The notes under the pieces: generated by a model
Told to the model about the DNA's origin: nothing
The model's database searches: none
What the model saw: the letters and a program-made list of their open reading frames with translations, nothing else
Origin: CAYYUA01 sp964542585
GTDB lineage: Bacteria > Bacteroidota > Bacteroidia > CAILMK01 > CAYYUA01
Assembly (NCBI GenBank): GCA_964542585.1
Contig: CAZIUI010000001.1
Coordinates: 186,001 to 250,000 of the forward strand
Reading direction: 5' to 3'
Length of the DNA: 64,000 nt
Shown: piece by piece, positions 34,217-42,867 of the stretch
Numbering within the stretch: position 1 is the first letter of the stretch
Layout: each line of letters opens with the position of its first letter
Position numbers and translations under genes: made by a program

Positions 34217-36634
34217 ATGACCAAGCCTCTTGCCAAAAATGAGTTACGCCATCACGCTACCAATGATGAAGTTCAGGAACCTGATAATTCAACCATACCT
34301 CCCATATCTACGATCATAGGGCAAGACCGTGCCGTCAAGGCCTTACAATTTGGTCTGGGCATACAAGGTCAAGGTTTTAACATTTTTATATCCGGCGAGG
34401 ACGGTACTGGAAAGACTTCTGCTGCACAGCGCTTTTTAGACCAGATAGCAGAAAATCAGGAAGTCCCTGGTGATTGGGTTTATGTTAATAACTTCCAAGA
34501 CACCTATCGGCCTTGCGCAATTGCTTTTCCACCCGGCCAAGCCCGGATTTTCCGGCAGGATATGAAAAACCTGATTGACAATGTCAGCGGGCAAATAACT
34601 GAGGCATTTGATAGTGAAGATTATGCTAACAAAAAGGATGAGATTACACAGCGATACCAGCAGGAAAAGGACAACTTGTTTCGCGAAGTAAGCGAATACG
34701 CAAGGAAGAACAACTTCGCAATACAACAATCAGCAAAAGGCTTCGAAACAGTAGCCCTCAATCAGGAAGGCAAGCCCATACAAAGCCAGGAGTATAACCA
34801 GCTATCTGAGGAGGAACGTCAGCAGATAGACAACACAGCACAGGAAATACAACAAAATCTGAAAGCCACGGTCCGAAAAATCCATAAGCTGGATCGCCAA
34901 CAGGCGAATGAAATTGAGCAGTTGGATCAGGACGTGGCTACGTATGGCATTGAATCCCTATTTGATGAAGTAAGGGATAAATATGAGCAAGTGAATGGTG
35001 TGAGCGACTACCTGGATGAGGTCATGAACGAGATACTGGATAACCTGAGCTTTTTCCGCGATAGTGGTTCCGGTCAGGATCAGCAGAATCCCTATTTTGC
35101 TATGCAGGTACAGCGGTTTATGAAACAGTTTGAGGTAAATGCCTTAGTGGACAACGGCCACCAACATGGCGCACCCGTCATTAAGGAGAATAATCCAACT
35201 TACAACAATCTGTTCGGTCGTATTGAGCAGGAGGCCAATTTCGGCTCCATGGAAACGGATTTCACTTTGTTAAGGGAAGGATCTATTCACCGCGCAAATG
35301 GGGGCTACCTTATAATACCTGTGGTGGACCTGCTGCAAAATATGTTTTCCTGGGAAAGCCTGATCAATGCTTTGAAGAGCCAGTCCATTGTCATGCAGGA
35401 ACCTTCGGAAAAGCTCGGGTATGTGGCTACTAAGAGCCTCAGCCCGGAACCGATACCATTGGATGTTAAGGTAATCCTGATCGGTTTACCCTCTCATTAC
35501 CAAACATTGTATAAAATGGTAGATGATTTCCGGAAACTCTTCAAAGTGAAATCGGATTTTGACTCTCAAATGGACCGTACTCCAGAGAACGTTCAGAATT
35601 TTTTGGGCTTTTTATCCATGTGTTGCCAGAATCAGGGCAAAAACCATCATTTAGTTGAGCGAAGTGGCATGAGAAAAATGGTGGAACATGCAGCTCGAAT
35701 GGCAGGGCATCAGGATAAGTTATCCACACGCTTTCAGCAATTACAGGACTTACTAAGCGAAGCCAACTACTACACTAAGCAAAACGGTAATTCCACCATC
35801 ACTGAGCAAGAAGTTCAGAAAGCCTTGGAAGAACAGACTTACAGGTCTAACCTGATTCAGGAAAAAGTTCAGGATTTGATCAAGGAAGGAACATTTAAAA
35901 TCGATGTCCAGGGCGCTAAAACTGGGGAGATCAATGGCCTGGCGGTTTTAGATACGGGAGATTTCAGCTTTGGCCGCCCCAATAAGATCACCTGTACCAT
36001 AGGTTATGGGAAAGGAAACATCCTGGACATAGAAAGAGAGGCACAAATGGGAGGCCCTTTGCATACCAAAGGGGTATTGATATTGAGTGGCTATCTTATT
36101 GAAAAATACAGCTTGAAACAACCGCTTAGCTTATCACTGCGCTTGGTTTTTGAACAGAACTATTCCGGTGTAGACGGGGATAGTGCCTCCAGTGCTGAAG
36201 CTTACGCTGTATTATCGGTCATTAGTCAAATACCTATTAAGCAGGGATTAGCAGTTACCGGGTCGGTAAATCAAAAAGGTGAAGTTCAACCCATTGGTGG
36301 CGTCAATCAAAAAATTGAGGGCTTTTATGAAGTCTGCAAACAAAATGGCTTAACAGGCGAACAGGGTGTTCTTATCCCAAAAAGCAACCAGAAAAACCTT
36401 ATGCTTAAAGAAGAAGTAGTTGAAGCCTGTGAAAAGGGCCAATTCAATATTTATCCAGTTGAGCGTATTGATGAAGGATTTGCCCTGCTTACGGGCTATG
36501 AGGCGGGTACCATTAATGATAATGGGGTATATCCTGAAGATACTTTTAACCGAATAGTTATGGATCAGGTCAAGGCATACCATGAGCAGTATAAAGCGTT
36601 TGATAGTAGCACCAATGGCCATGATGATAATTAA
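34217..36634 (+). CDS. LonB-like ATP-dependent protease with AAA domain
   Basis: ATP-dependent Ser-Lys protease of the bacterial LonB-like group (805 residues), which lacks the N-terminal domain of classical Lon. Walker A is SGEDGTGKTSAA near residue 60. A long helical insert of about 190 residues, rich in Gln/Glu, follows. LLREGSIHRANGGYLIIPVV is the AAA signature near residue 355. The C-terminal protease domain has the nucleophile Ser in VDGDSASSAEAYAVLS and the Lys in PIGGVNQKIEGFYEVC near residue 695. Cytosolic; it likely degrades misfolded proteins, but targets are not known. It is followed by a strong terminator. Confidence 0.92.
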   Translation: MTKPLAKNELRHHATNDEVQEPDNSTIPPISTIIGQDRAVKALQFGLGIQGQGFNIFISGEDGTGKTSAAQRFLDQIAENQEVPGDWVYVNNFQDTYRPCAIAFPPGQARIFRQDMKNLIDNVSGQITEAFDSEDYANKKDEITQRYQQEKDNLFREVSEYARKNNFAIQQSAKGFETVALNQEGKPIQSQEYNQLSEEERQQIDNTAQEIQQNLKATVRKIHKLDRQQANEIEQLDQDVATYGIESLFDEVRDKYEQVNGVSDYLDEVMNEILDNLSFFRDSGSGQDQQNPYFAMQVQRFMKQFEVNALVDNGHQHGAPVIKENNPTYNNLFGRIEQEANFGSMETDFTLLREGSIHRANGGYLIIPVVDLLQNMFSWESLINALKSQSIVMQEPSEKLGYVATKSLSPEPIPLDVKVILIGLPSHYQTLYKMVDDFRKLFKVKSDFDSQMDRTPENVQNFLGFLSMCCQNQGKNHHLVERSGMRKMVEHAARMAGHQDKLSTRFQQLQDLLSEANYYTKQNGNSTITEQEVQKALEEQTYRSNLIQEKVQDLIKEGTFKIDVQGAKTGEINGLAVLDTGDFSFGRPNKITCTIGYGKGNILDIEREAQMGGPLHTKGVLILSGYLIEKYSLKQPLSLSLRLVFEQNYSGVDGDSASSAEAYAVLSVISQIPIKQGLAVTGSVNQKGEVQPIGGVNQKIEGFYEVCKQNGLTGEQGVLIPKSNQKNLMLKEEVVEACEKGQFNIYPVERIDEGFALLTGYEAGTINDNGVYPEDTFNRIVMDQVKAYHEQYKAFDSSTNGHDDN

Positions 36635-36650
36635 GCAGACCCTTTATAAC

Positions 36651-36686
36651 AAAAAAAGCGCCCTGTTTTTACAGAACGCTTTTTTA
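36651..36686. terminator. Bidirectional terminator between LonB-like gene and T9SS gene
   Basis: AAAAAAAGCG with an inner CTGT, a T-loop, ACAG and CGCTTTTTT: a strong stem with A- and T-runs on the two sides, so it can stop transcription in both directions. It serves the two convergent genes. Confidence 0.8.
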
Positions 36687-36716
36687 TTTTGAATCCAGCA
36701 CTGGTATTTAAAGAAG

Positions 36717-38162
36717 CTATTGTTTAATAATACGCTTAGTCACGATAGATTGATCAGCTTCAAGGGTTAATAAATAAATGCCGGACGATAAATTGCCTAA
36801 CCCACTCCAGTTCAATTGATTACCGCCATCCACTAGCGAAAATTGCTTCTGCATTTTAACATTTCCAGCCAATGACCGAATTTGTAACCTTCCAGTTTGG
36901 CCTTTGACACCTTTGAGCTTAAGGCTTATTTGGTTTAAGATGGGGTTTGGATAGACCTTAACAATGGCTAATTGTAAATTTTGTATTGAACTCTTCACCT
37001 GTAAAGCCTTGATTTCCGAATATTCAAAAGAACCATCATGGTCTACCTGCTTTAAACGGTAATAGTAAGTCCCTGATGATGCCATATCATCCTGGAATGT
37101 GTAGGTCTTTGGTTCATAGCTTGTACCAAAACCTCTTTTTTTGCCAATGTTTTTAAAATCCCCGTCTGGTGAACGGCGCTGAATGAGAAAATGGCTGTTA
37201 TTGGTTTCAGTGGCTGTTTTCCAGTTGAGGGTAACCTCTTCTTTATCCTCAGATACATTGAAATAAACAATTTCTACCGGAAGGGCTCCTCCACCACTTT
37301 TGGAACCAAAAGTAAAAGGGCTGAAATTATTTGTTGGCGGGCTGGTCACATAACCATCCCCTGCTAAACTCCCACCGGTACCGGTATTTCCATAATTTTC
37401 CCACTTGCTTCCACTAAAATGAGCGACACGCAGATTCCCTTTTGAAACAATTTGTGAAAAATCGGTTCCGCTCCCGCTGTTCCAGAATAATGTAACCCGC
37501 ACTTCTTGGTTTAAAGTAGTATTGGGAGAAATCTCAAAGTATTCTGCGCTACTTATGTCACTTAAGTTAGGAGAAATAGTTGAACCTTTAGAAGTCTTAG
37601 GATTGGTTTCATTTTTACTAACAGTAAATGATTTTCCACTTGGCACATTACCTAAAGCTATTGCCCCTTTACCACCTGAATTGTCCAGTGGATAAACCAA
37701 ACTATCGCTATTGGATCCAGGAAATGTAACAGGGCCGGAGAAATCGCCATTACGAAAGTTTTTCAATTCACTGTTATTTCCTGTTAATTTCAAACCTCCA
37801 TTGATAACGATTGTACCGTTGGCTGCGTCAAAATTACCTCTAACTTCCAAGTTGGTGCCAGTAACAATGGTAAATTTTGGATTTCCACTACCGCTATTAC
37901 TAAAGGAAATATTCGAAATTTTTCCACTACCCTTGCTTCCATTAAAAGTAACATCATGGCGTATGATTACATTATCATTAGGTTGTGGAACTTTATTGGT
38001 ATTCCAAGTCGCCCTATCGCTCCAACTACCGGATGAAGTGCTCTTGGTTTGTCCTATTGAAAAGCTAGAAAAAGAAACCATTAAAAGGAAAACTACAATA
38101 CTTTTAAAAGAACAATTTAAGCAACCTGCTATTTTGGAGGTTTTCAAATTCGTGAATAACAT
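36717..38162 (-). CDS. Secreted protein with type IX secretion C-terminal sorting domain
   Basis: Exported protein of 481 residues. The N-terminus has a signal peptide ending near FSIGQTKS. A region opening SGSWSDRATWNTNKVPQPND resembles the start of a G8-like or beta-helix domain. Ser/Gly/Asn-rich repeats follow to about residue 290, then a fibronectin-like segment (EEVTLNWKTATETNNSHFLI). The last 80 residues are a por secretion tail: VYPNPILNQISLKLKGVKG at the start and GIYLLTLEADQSIVTKRIIK at the end. It should cross the outer membrane by the type IX system and be attached or released. The target activity is unknown. Confidence 0.88.
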   Translation of the reverse strand: MLFTNLKTSKIAGCLNCSFKSIVVFLLMVSFSSFSIGQTKSTSSGSWSDRATWNTNKVPQPNDNVIIRHDVTFNGSKGSGKISNISFSNSGSGNPKFTIVTGTNLEVRGNFDAANGTIVINGGLKLTGNNSELKNFRNGDFSGPVTFPGSNSDSLVYPLDNSGGKGAIALGNVPSGKSFTVSKNETNPKTSKGSTISPNLSDISSAEYFEISPNTTLNQEVRVTLFWNSGSGTDFSQIVSKGNLRVAHFSGSKWENYGNTGTGGSLAGDGYVTSPPTNNFSPFTFGSKSGGGALPVEIVYFNVSEDKEEVTLNWKTATETNNSHFLIQRRSPDGDFKNIGKKRGFGTSYEPKTYTFQDDMASSGTYYYRLKQVDHDGSFEYSEIKALQVKSSIQNLQLAIVKVYPNPILNQISLKLKGVKGQTGRLQIRSLAGNVKMQKQFSLVDGGNQLNWSGLGNLSSGIYLLTLEADQSIVTKRIIKQ

Positions 38163-38189
38163 CGATATTTATTAATGTGTTAAAACATT

Positions 38190-38232
38190 AAAAGTAAAAA
38201 AGTCTGAATTAGTTTATGAGTTTTTTACTTTT
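38190..38232. repeat. AT-rich inverted repeat upstream of T9SS gene
   Basis: AAAAGTAAAAAA at 38190-38201 and its exact inverse TTTTTTACTTTT at 38221-38232 with a 19-base loop: a 12-base perfect stem. It begins 28 bases before the T9SS start codon and would lie in the leader or operator of that gene. Confidence 0.6.
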
Positions 38233-38276
38233 TCGATAAATTGAATTTTTATTAGATTAAAAGCTTTATTTATCGA
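38233..38276. repeat. Second inverted repeat upstream of T9SS gene
   Basis: TCGATAAA at 38233-38240 and TTTATCGA at 38269-38276, separated by 28 bases, directly next to the first stem. The pair could be operator half-sites or a second stem. Confidence 0.45.
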
Positions 38277-38576
38277 TGAATAAACCACTAAGTTTCATTG
38301 CTATACTTGCTAACATAATGGCCAGAAGTTGGAGTGGTAAAAGTTATAACGATGCTAATTGAGCAACTTGGAAATAGGGTTTTTGATAGCGGGGTATTGA
38401 GCTAGCTATCATACCTATTAGTATTGACCACCTAAAGTAACTGTTTTAGCCATTGGTATAAAAAGAGACTAGCCTTAGCCCCTTTAATTACCCTTTAAAA
38501 GGTATTTGAAAACTTTATGTAGACCTTGTGCATTTAAATTTTAACTATTGTCGCAGCTTAGGTTATCTTAAGCTGT

Positions 38577-38584
38577 TACATTTG
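38577..38584 (+). promoter_or_regulatory. Bacteroidota -7 promoter element upstream of PspC gene
   Basis: TACATTTG, perfect TAnnTTTG, 17 bases before the ATG at 38602. The nearest TTG (38548-38550) is 26 bases upstream, slightly too far. Confidence 0.5.
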
Positions 38585-38601
38585 TATCAAACTCGGTAAT
38601 T

Positions 38602-39093
38602 ATGGAAGAATTACGGCGAAAAACAAGTAGTGCAATTATTGCTGGCGTTTCAGCCGGATTAGCTAAATACTTCAACACTAGTCCGCTGTTATTCAGGATC
38701 TTATTCATTTTAGCAGCATTTTGGGCTGGGACGGGAATTCTGATTTATGCCATCCTTTGGATAAGCTTGCCGAGCGACCTGCTGCCAGCTAATGATCCTG
38801 AGCCAGTGAAAAATAACCAAAACCGAGCTGATAAAAATTCAAATTCAGCGGGGAATACCCTAAGTACAGGCCTGGTTTTGATCACTTTAGGGATACTTTT
38901 TTTGTTAGAAACCTACATTCCTGCTTTCTATTTTGAGAAATGCTGGCCAGTGTTGCTGATTCTTTTGGGAGTTATTCTATTACTGAATAGCATAAAGAAC
39001 GGGTCGGGTAGCCAAAATAGCGAAGCCATCAATAAGGATCAAGCAGATCACAAACAGTCAGGGGCTCCACAATCCTGGAATGATGCTACATGA
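38602..39093 (+). CDS. PspC domain membrane protein
   Basis: Inner-membrane protein of 163 residues. Residues 4-60 form a PspC domain (ISRKTSSAIIAGVSAGLAKYF-like start, here KTSSAIIAGVSAGLAKYF, with a membrane span to ISLPSDL). A second membrane segment pair (residues 95-135, GLVLITLGILFLLETYIPAF) resembles DUF5668/LiaI-type membrane units, and the tail is polar. PspC-like proteins take part in envelope stress responses. The LiaF-like gene follows 29 bases later and shares the second unit, so they probably act together. No phage-shock PspA or regulator gene is nearby. Confidence 0.85.
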   Translation: MEELRRKTSSAIIAGVSAGLAKYFNTSPLLFRILFILAAFWAGTGILIYAILWISLPSDLLPANDPEPVKNNQNRADKNSNSAGNTLSTGLVLITLGILFLLETYIPAFYFEKCWPVLLILLGVILLLNSIKNGSGSQNSEAINKDQADHKQSGAPQSWNDAT

Positions 39094-39122
39094 TCGGCAA
39101 GAAGTAGAAAAAAGCTTTTAAC

Positions 39123-40055
39123 ATGAAAATGATCAATTTCTTCTGGGGGGTTATGTTCATCCTTTTGGGGATCCTATTCTTCTTAGCCAATTTTAACTTG
39201 ATTGAAGTTCAATGGGGCATCATTTTCAGTTTGTGGCCTTTTTTGATCATTCTTTTAGGGATTTATTTCTTACCAGGAAAATTACATGTAATAAGCACCC
39301 TTGCTCTTACTATGGTGCTGTCCGGGGTGATGATCTATGCCGTTGAGTGGAACCGCTTACTGGGATCAATGAAAATGCCTAACCTCACGGCTGAAGCGCC
39401 TACAAAACCACTAGACGAATTTGATTATGAAGCGTTTAGCTCCAAGCTTACCACCACATTGGATCAAAACTTTGATTTTGCCAAATTTTCGCTTAAATCT
39501 ACAAGGGGCCGCTATCGTGTAAAAACGACTAGTGACCAATTATTTAATCTTAAAGCCTCCAATACGTCATTTCAAAGTTTTAACCTTAATCAATCCAGTA
39601 ATGAGGACACTGGTTCAGTTGAAGTAAAACTTTCCCAAGTAGCCAATAGCTCTGTACAAGGTGAACCGATGGTTCTGGCCTTTGATCAAAGACCAGTTTG
39701 GGACATTAGCCTTGATATCGACAGTACCGTTACTGACCTGAACTTAAAGCCTTTTAAGCTTGAACGCTTGCAGCTAAAGGCAACGGAAGCAGATGTAAAA
39801 TTACAATTAGGTAAACGGTATGAACAGCAGGAAATAACCATTGATGCAAGCGGCAGTAAGCTCTTCATACAACTCCCTCAACAAGTAGGAGCAGAAATGA
39901 TCACCGAGGAGTCCTTACCGGTAAATATTAATATGCAGGGATTCCAGAAAAAAGCAAACCATACCTATGAAACGGCTAATTATCCCATTGCGAATAAACA
40001 AATACGGTTAAGAATTGAGAGCAAGCCTCAAAAAATGGTCATTAAGCGTCAATAA
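39123..40055 (+). CDS. LiaF-like membrane protein with C-terminal beta domain
   Basis: Protein of 310 residues. Three to four spans at the N-terminus (residues 5-75) form a DUF5668/LiaI-like unit (FFLANFNLIEVQWGIIFSLWPF, shortened to LIEVQWGIIFSLWPF). Residues 95-310 form a beta-rich extracytoplasmic domain with repeated valine/leucine strands, typical of the LiaF/DUF2154 toast-rack type. It is transcribed with the PspC gene. In Gram-positives LiaF inhibits an envelope-stress kinase; that role cannot be assumed here. Family placement is by architecture and is moderately sure. Confidence 0.75.
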   Translation: MKMINFFWGVMFILLGILFFLANFNLIEVQWGIIFSLWPFLIILLGIYFLPGKLHVISTLALTMVLSGVMIYAVEWNRLLGSMKMPNLTAEAPTKPLDEFDYEAFSSKLTTTLDQNFDFAKFSLKSTRGRYRVKTTSDQLFNLKASNTSFQSFNLNQSSNEDTGSVEVKLSQVANSSVQGEPMVLAFDQRPVWDISLDIDSTVTDLNLKPFKLERLQLKATEADVKLQLGKRYEQQEITIDASGSKLFIQLPQQVGAEMITEESLPVNINMQGFQKKANHTYETANYPIANKQIRLRIESKPQKMVIKRQ

Positions 40056-40217
40056 GCTTAAACGAATTAGGCTACTTTCTCATACTTCAAAGTCTGATGG
40101 GAAGCAGGTAAACAAAAGTGTTTTTATTGGTAAGTTTACAGGTTGGGGAATCAGTATTAAGCTTCAGTCGTTTTTAATAGCCCGAAGATTAGCAATAATC
40201 ACCATATTACTTAATCT

Positions 40218-40242
40218 AGCCACACGTGGGTATTTTGTGGCT
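40218..40242. repeat. Hairpin overlapping the DEAD-box promoter region
   Basis: AGCCACA at 40218-40224 and TGTGGCT at 40236-40242 form a seven-base perfect stem with an 11-base loop. The 3' arm covers the likely -33 TTTG at 40234-40237 of the next promoter. A T-rich stretch follows, so it may instead end transcription of the PspC/LiaF pair. Confidence 0.45.
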
Positions 40243-40268
40243 CAAGCGTTTATCTTTTTGTATTTTTG
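40234..40268 (+). promoter_or_regulatory. Promoter of DEAD-box helicase gene
   Basis: TTTG at 40234-40237, 23 bases, then TATTTTTG at 40261-40268. Both elements fit the Bacteroidota consensus TTG-N17-23-TAnnTTTG. The ATG follows 29 bases after it. Confidence 0.6.
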
Positions 40269-40297
40269 CACTTTTAATTAATTACGAATTATAACCA

Positions 40298-41929
40298 ATG
40301 AGCAACGAATTTGAAGAATTGGGTTTATCGCCCGATTTATTAAGCGCTATTGAAGTACTAGGATTTGAAAAGCCAACCACGATTCAGCATAAAGCCATTC
40401 CATTTATACTGAACCAAAGCGGGGACCTTATAGGCCTTGCCCAAACAGGAACGGGTAAAACGGCAGCTTTTGGATTACCTCTTTTGCAAAATTTGAGGCC
40501 ATCAAAAAATCCGCAGACCCTAATCTTGTGCCCCACCCGGGAGCTATGTTTGCAAATAAACCGGGATTTACAACAGTACAGCCAAAACCTATCATCCTTG
40601 GGAATTACCCCTATTTATGGTGGTACTGCTGTTGGCAACCAGATAAAAGCCCTCAAAAAAGGGAGTTCAATTGTAGTCGGGACGCCTGGTCGTGTACTTG
40701 ATCTGGTCAACCGTGGGGTTTTAAAACTATCGGATATTCAATGGACGGTCCTGGATGAGGCAGATGAAATGCTTTCCATGGGTTTCAAAGAGGAACTGGA
40801 CGCCATCTTGGCCAATACTCCCTCATACAAAAGAACCCTCCTTTTCTCTGCCACTATGCCGAAGGGCATCCGCCGTATTGCCAATCAGTACATGAACAAC
40901 CCCGAGGAGTTGGTAGCTGGTGAGCGAAATCAGGGGAATGCTAACGTCAAACATCAATATGCCATGGTTCAGGACCGGGACCGCTACGAAGCTTTGACCC
41001 GCTTCATAGACGAAGCTCGTGAAATGTATAGCATTGTGTTCTGCCGCACGAAAAATGAAACCCGGGAAGTAGCTGATTGGCTACGTTCTGACCTTTATGA
41101 GGCAGAAGCGCTGAATGGAGACCTTTCCCAATACCAACGTGATCTCGTCATGGATCGGTTTCGGAAAAAGCAAGTAAAACTATTAGTGGCAACCGATGTC
41201 GCAGCTCGCGGGATTGACGTTGAAAACCTTACCCATATTATCCATTACAACTTACCTGAGGATCCGGAGAATTATCTTCACAGGAGTGGCAGGACTGGTA
41301 GGGCTGGTAAAGAGGGTATCGCTATAACCTTAGTAGCACCAAAAGAGCAATACCAGCTAAAAGCTGTAGAAAAGCAACTCGGACAAGCTATTGAGCGAAC
41401 CCAAGTACCCAGTGGCCAAGCAGTATTTGGTGAACGGTTACAGCGTTTTTTAAATCAGGTTTCTGAATCCGCTGAAGAAAATCCATCAACCCTCTTAGAG
41501 GAACAATGGAATACGATTCAAGACCTAGTCGGAAATCTTTCCCATGAAGAACTAACCAAAGGGTTTTTGGCAGCAACTTTTGGGGAGCAACTTGATAGCT
41601 ATAGTAACGCCCGGGACTTAAACGCCAAAAGCCGAGTTAGTAATAAGAAACCGGCCCGAAACCCAAGTACGCGGAGGGGCGCATCCGGTTATACACGCCT
41701 GTTCATGAACCTCGGAAAGCAGGATCAACTTACGAAAAAAGACCTCATTGATCTCGTGAATAAAGAGTTTCCAAGGGATAAAGTGGCCATTGGGGATATT
41801 CAAGTCCTTGAAAAAATCGCCTTTTTTGAAATTGATCAGCAGTATGAAGATGCCATTCGCAAAGCGCTTCATGACAAAGAATACAATGGCAGACGCTTCA
41901 ATATAGAGCTTGCTTACGAGAAATCTTGA
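40298..41929 (+). CDS. DEAD-box RNA helicase with DbpA-type RNA-binding domain
   Basis: ATP-dependent RNA helicase of 543 residues, the CsdA/DbpA type used in ribosome assembly and cold adaptation. The Q-motif GFEKPTTIQHKAIPFIL, Walker A AQTGTGKTAAF, DEAD box VLDEADEML, SAT motif and HRSGRTGRAGKEG are all present. Residues 460-540 are a DbpA RNA-binding fold (RLFMNLGKQDQLTKKDLIDL with later IGDIQVLEKIAFFEI). The intermediate region 380-460 is polar. A clear promoter precedes it. Which RNA it acts on is not visible. Confidence 0.95.
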   Translation: MSNEFEELGLSPDLLSAIEVLGFEKPTTIQHKAIPFILNQSGDLIGLAQTGTGKTAAFGLPLLQNLRPSKNPQTLILCPTRELCLQINRDLQQYSQNLSSLGITPIYGGTAVGNQIKALKKGSSIVVGTPGRVLDLVNRGVLKLSDIQWTVLDEADEMLSMGFKEELDAILANTPSYKRTLLFSATMPKGIRRIANQYMNNPEELVAGERNQGNANVKHQYAMVQDRDRYEALTRFIDEAREMYSIVFCRTKNETREVADWLRSDLYEAEALNGDLSQYQRDLVMDRFRKKQVKLLVATDVAARGIDVENLTHIIHYNLPEDPENYLHRSGRTGRAGKEGIAITLVAPKEQYQLKAVEKQLGQAIERTQVPSGQAVFGERLQRFLNQVSESAEENPSTLLEEQWNTIQDLVGNLSHEELTKGFLAATFGEQLDSYSNARDLNAKSRVSNKKPARNPSTRRGASGYTRLFMNLGKQDQLTKKDLIDLVNKEFPRDKVAIGDIQVLEKIAFFEIDQQYEDAIRKALHDKEYNGRRFNIELAYEKS

Positions 41930-42015
41930 TGGATTTTTAACCTCACCTCGTTAAAAACCCTGATCATTAGAATCACCTAAAGCGTAGTATTTTAGGGTTT
42001 CGACTACAGGTTTGA

Positions 42016-42023
42016 TACTTTTG
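42016..42023 (+). promoter_or_regulatory. Bacteroidota -7 promoter element upstream of YbjN gene
   Basis: TACTTTTG, perfect TAnnTTTG, 23 bases before the ATG at 42047. TTTAG at 41991-41995, 20 bases upstream, is a weak -33. Confidence 0.5.
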
Positions 42024-42046
42024 AGTGTAAAAGCTAACCTAATAAA

Positions 42047-42478
42047 ATGGAAGATCTAACACCTTATTACCAAATTGTGGAAGACGGTATCAACCAATTA
42101 GGGGTAGATGCTGCGGAAGCTAGAGGGGAAAAAGATGGCGAATGGAACCTTAAACGCGGAACGGCCAGCGTTTGGATTGATCTGTGGTATATCGAGGAAG
42201 AACAAGGAGCCTATTTTCAGGTCATGTCCCCGATTATGACCCTGCCAGAGGATGAAACTAATTGCAATAGCCTTGCTTTAGAATTGCTAAAATTAAACAA
42301 CACCCTTTTTGGCGTAGCATTTGTCGTACATGAAGATGGTGTTTACCTTAAAAATATTAGAGAGGTTGAAGAACTGGATCCAAGTGAAGTGGTTTACATG
42401 ATAGGAAGGTGTGGCAACTACGGTGATAGCTATAATGATGAACTGGTAAAAAAATTTGGCGGTAGAAGAATAGAGTAA
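42047..42478 (+). CDS. YbjN domain protein
   Basis: Cytoplasmic acidic protein of 143 residues of the YbjN family, a type III secretion chaperone-like fold. Markers are VWIDLWYIEEEQGAYFQVMS near residue 45 and LNNTLFGVAFVVHEDGVYL near residue 85. The family has a described role in stress tolerance in E. coli, but no molecular reaction is known. It precedes the CDGSH gene by 83 bases and the two may be one transcript, ending at the terminator at 42825. Confidence 0.85.
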   Translation: MEDLTPYYQIVEDGINQLGVDAAEARGEKDGEWNLKRGTASVWIDLWYIEEEQGAYFQVMSPIMTLPEDETNCNSLALELLKLNNTLFGVAFVVHEDGVYLKNIREVEELDPSEVVYMIGRCGNYGDSYNDELVKKFGGRRIE

Positions 42479-42561
42479 AACCAAAAAAGAGCAAGCTTAT
42501 GAGACCACAGATGACCAGGTTTCATGAAGCAAAGGAAGTACTCACTCAAAATCAGAATATT

Positions 42562-42801
42562 ATGGCAAACAATGCAAACATTCCTCAAAAAGCACCTTTT
42601 GTAATGGAACTGGATCCGGGTAATTATGCCTGGTGCCAGTGTGGGAACAGTAACAATCAGCCTTTCTGCGATGGATCCCACAAAAACACAGGTTTTTCAC
42701 CGATAACTTTTAAAATATCGGAAAAACAGAAGGTAGCCCTCTGCGGCTGTAAACAATCCGGTAATGCACCCTATTGTGATGGGACACATACCACTCTTTA
42801 A
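42562..42801 (+). CDS. CDGSH iron-sulfur domain protein (double)
   Basis: Small Fe-S protein of 79 residues with two CDGSH-type motifs: WCQCGNSNNQPFCDGSH and LCGCKQSGNAPYCDGTH. Each gives a 3Cys-1His site for a [2Fe-2S] cluster. The family (mitoNEET-like) handles electron or cluster transfer. The open frame begins at 42499, but the first 21 codons are not conserved; ATG 42562 (MANNANIPQKAP) is the likely start. It is followed by a terminator. Confidence 0.9.
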   Translation: MANNANIPQKAPFVMELDPGNYAWCQCGNSNNQPFCDGSHKNTGFSPITFKISEKQKVALCGCKQSGNAPYCDGTHTTL

Positions 42802-42824
42802 AAATTCAAGTTTTAAAATCGGAT

Positions 42825-42861
42825 AAAGGCACTTCACTTTATTTAGGGAGGTGCCTTTTTT
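42825..42861 (+). terminator. Rho-independent terminator after CDGSH gene
   Basis: AAAGGCAC stem paired with GTGCCTTT, then further T's (42853-42861). It lies between the CDGSH gene and aroQ, ending just before the aroQ ATG. Confidence 0.75.
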
Positions 42862-42867
42862 ATTAAT

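Larger units (their letters stand above)
38163..38601. other. AT-rich divergent intergenic region with nested inverted repeats
   Basis: 439 bases between the T9SS cargo gene and the PspC gene, which are divergent. I see no gene. Two inverted repeats lie near the T9SS end (38190-38276) and a promoter element near the PspC end (38577-38584). Confidence 0.6.

Noticed and set aside
35720..35728. TTATCCACA, a DnaA-box match
   Set aside because: Single copy inside the LonB-like coding region with no neighbouring boxes or AT-rich unwinding element.
40015..40281. Open frame of 88 codons after the LiaF-like gene
   Set aside because: It overlaps the end of the LiaF-like gene in another frame, has no protein-like pattern or promoter, and contains the hairpin at 40218-40242.
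42499..42561. Earlier ATG for the CDGSH protein
   Set aside because: The 21 extra residues show no conservation pattern; the family normally starts near MANN-type sequence at 42562. Not fully excluded.
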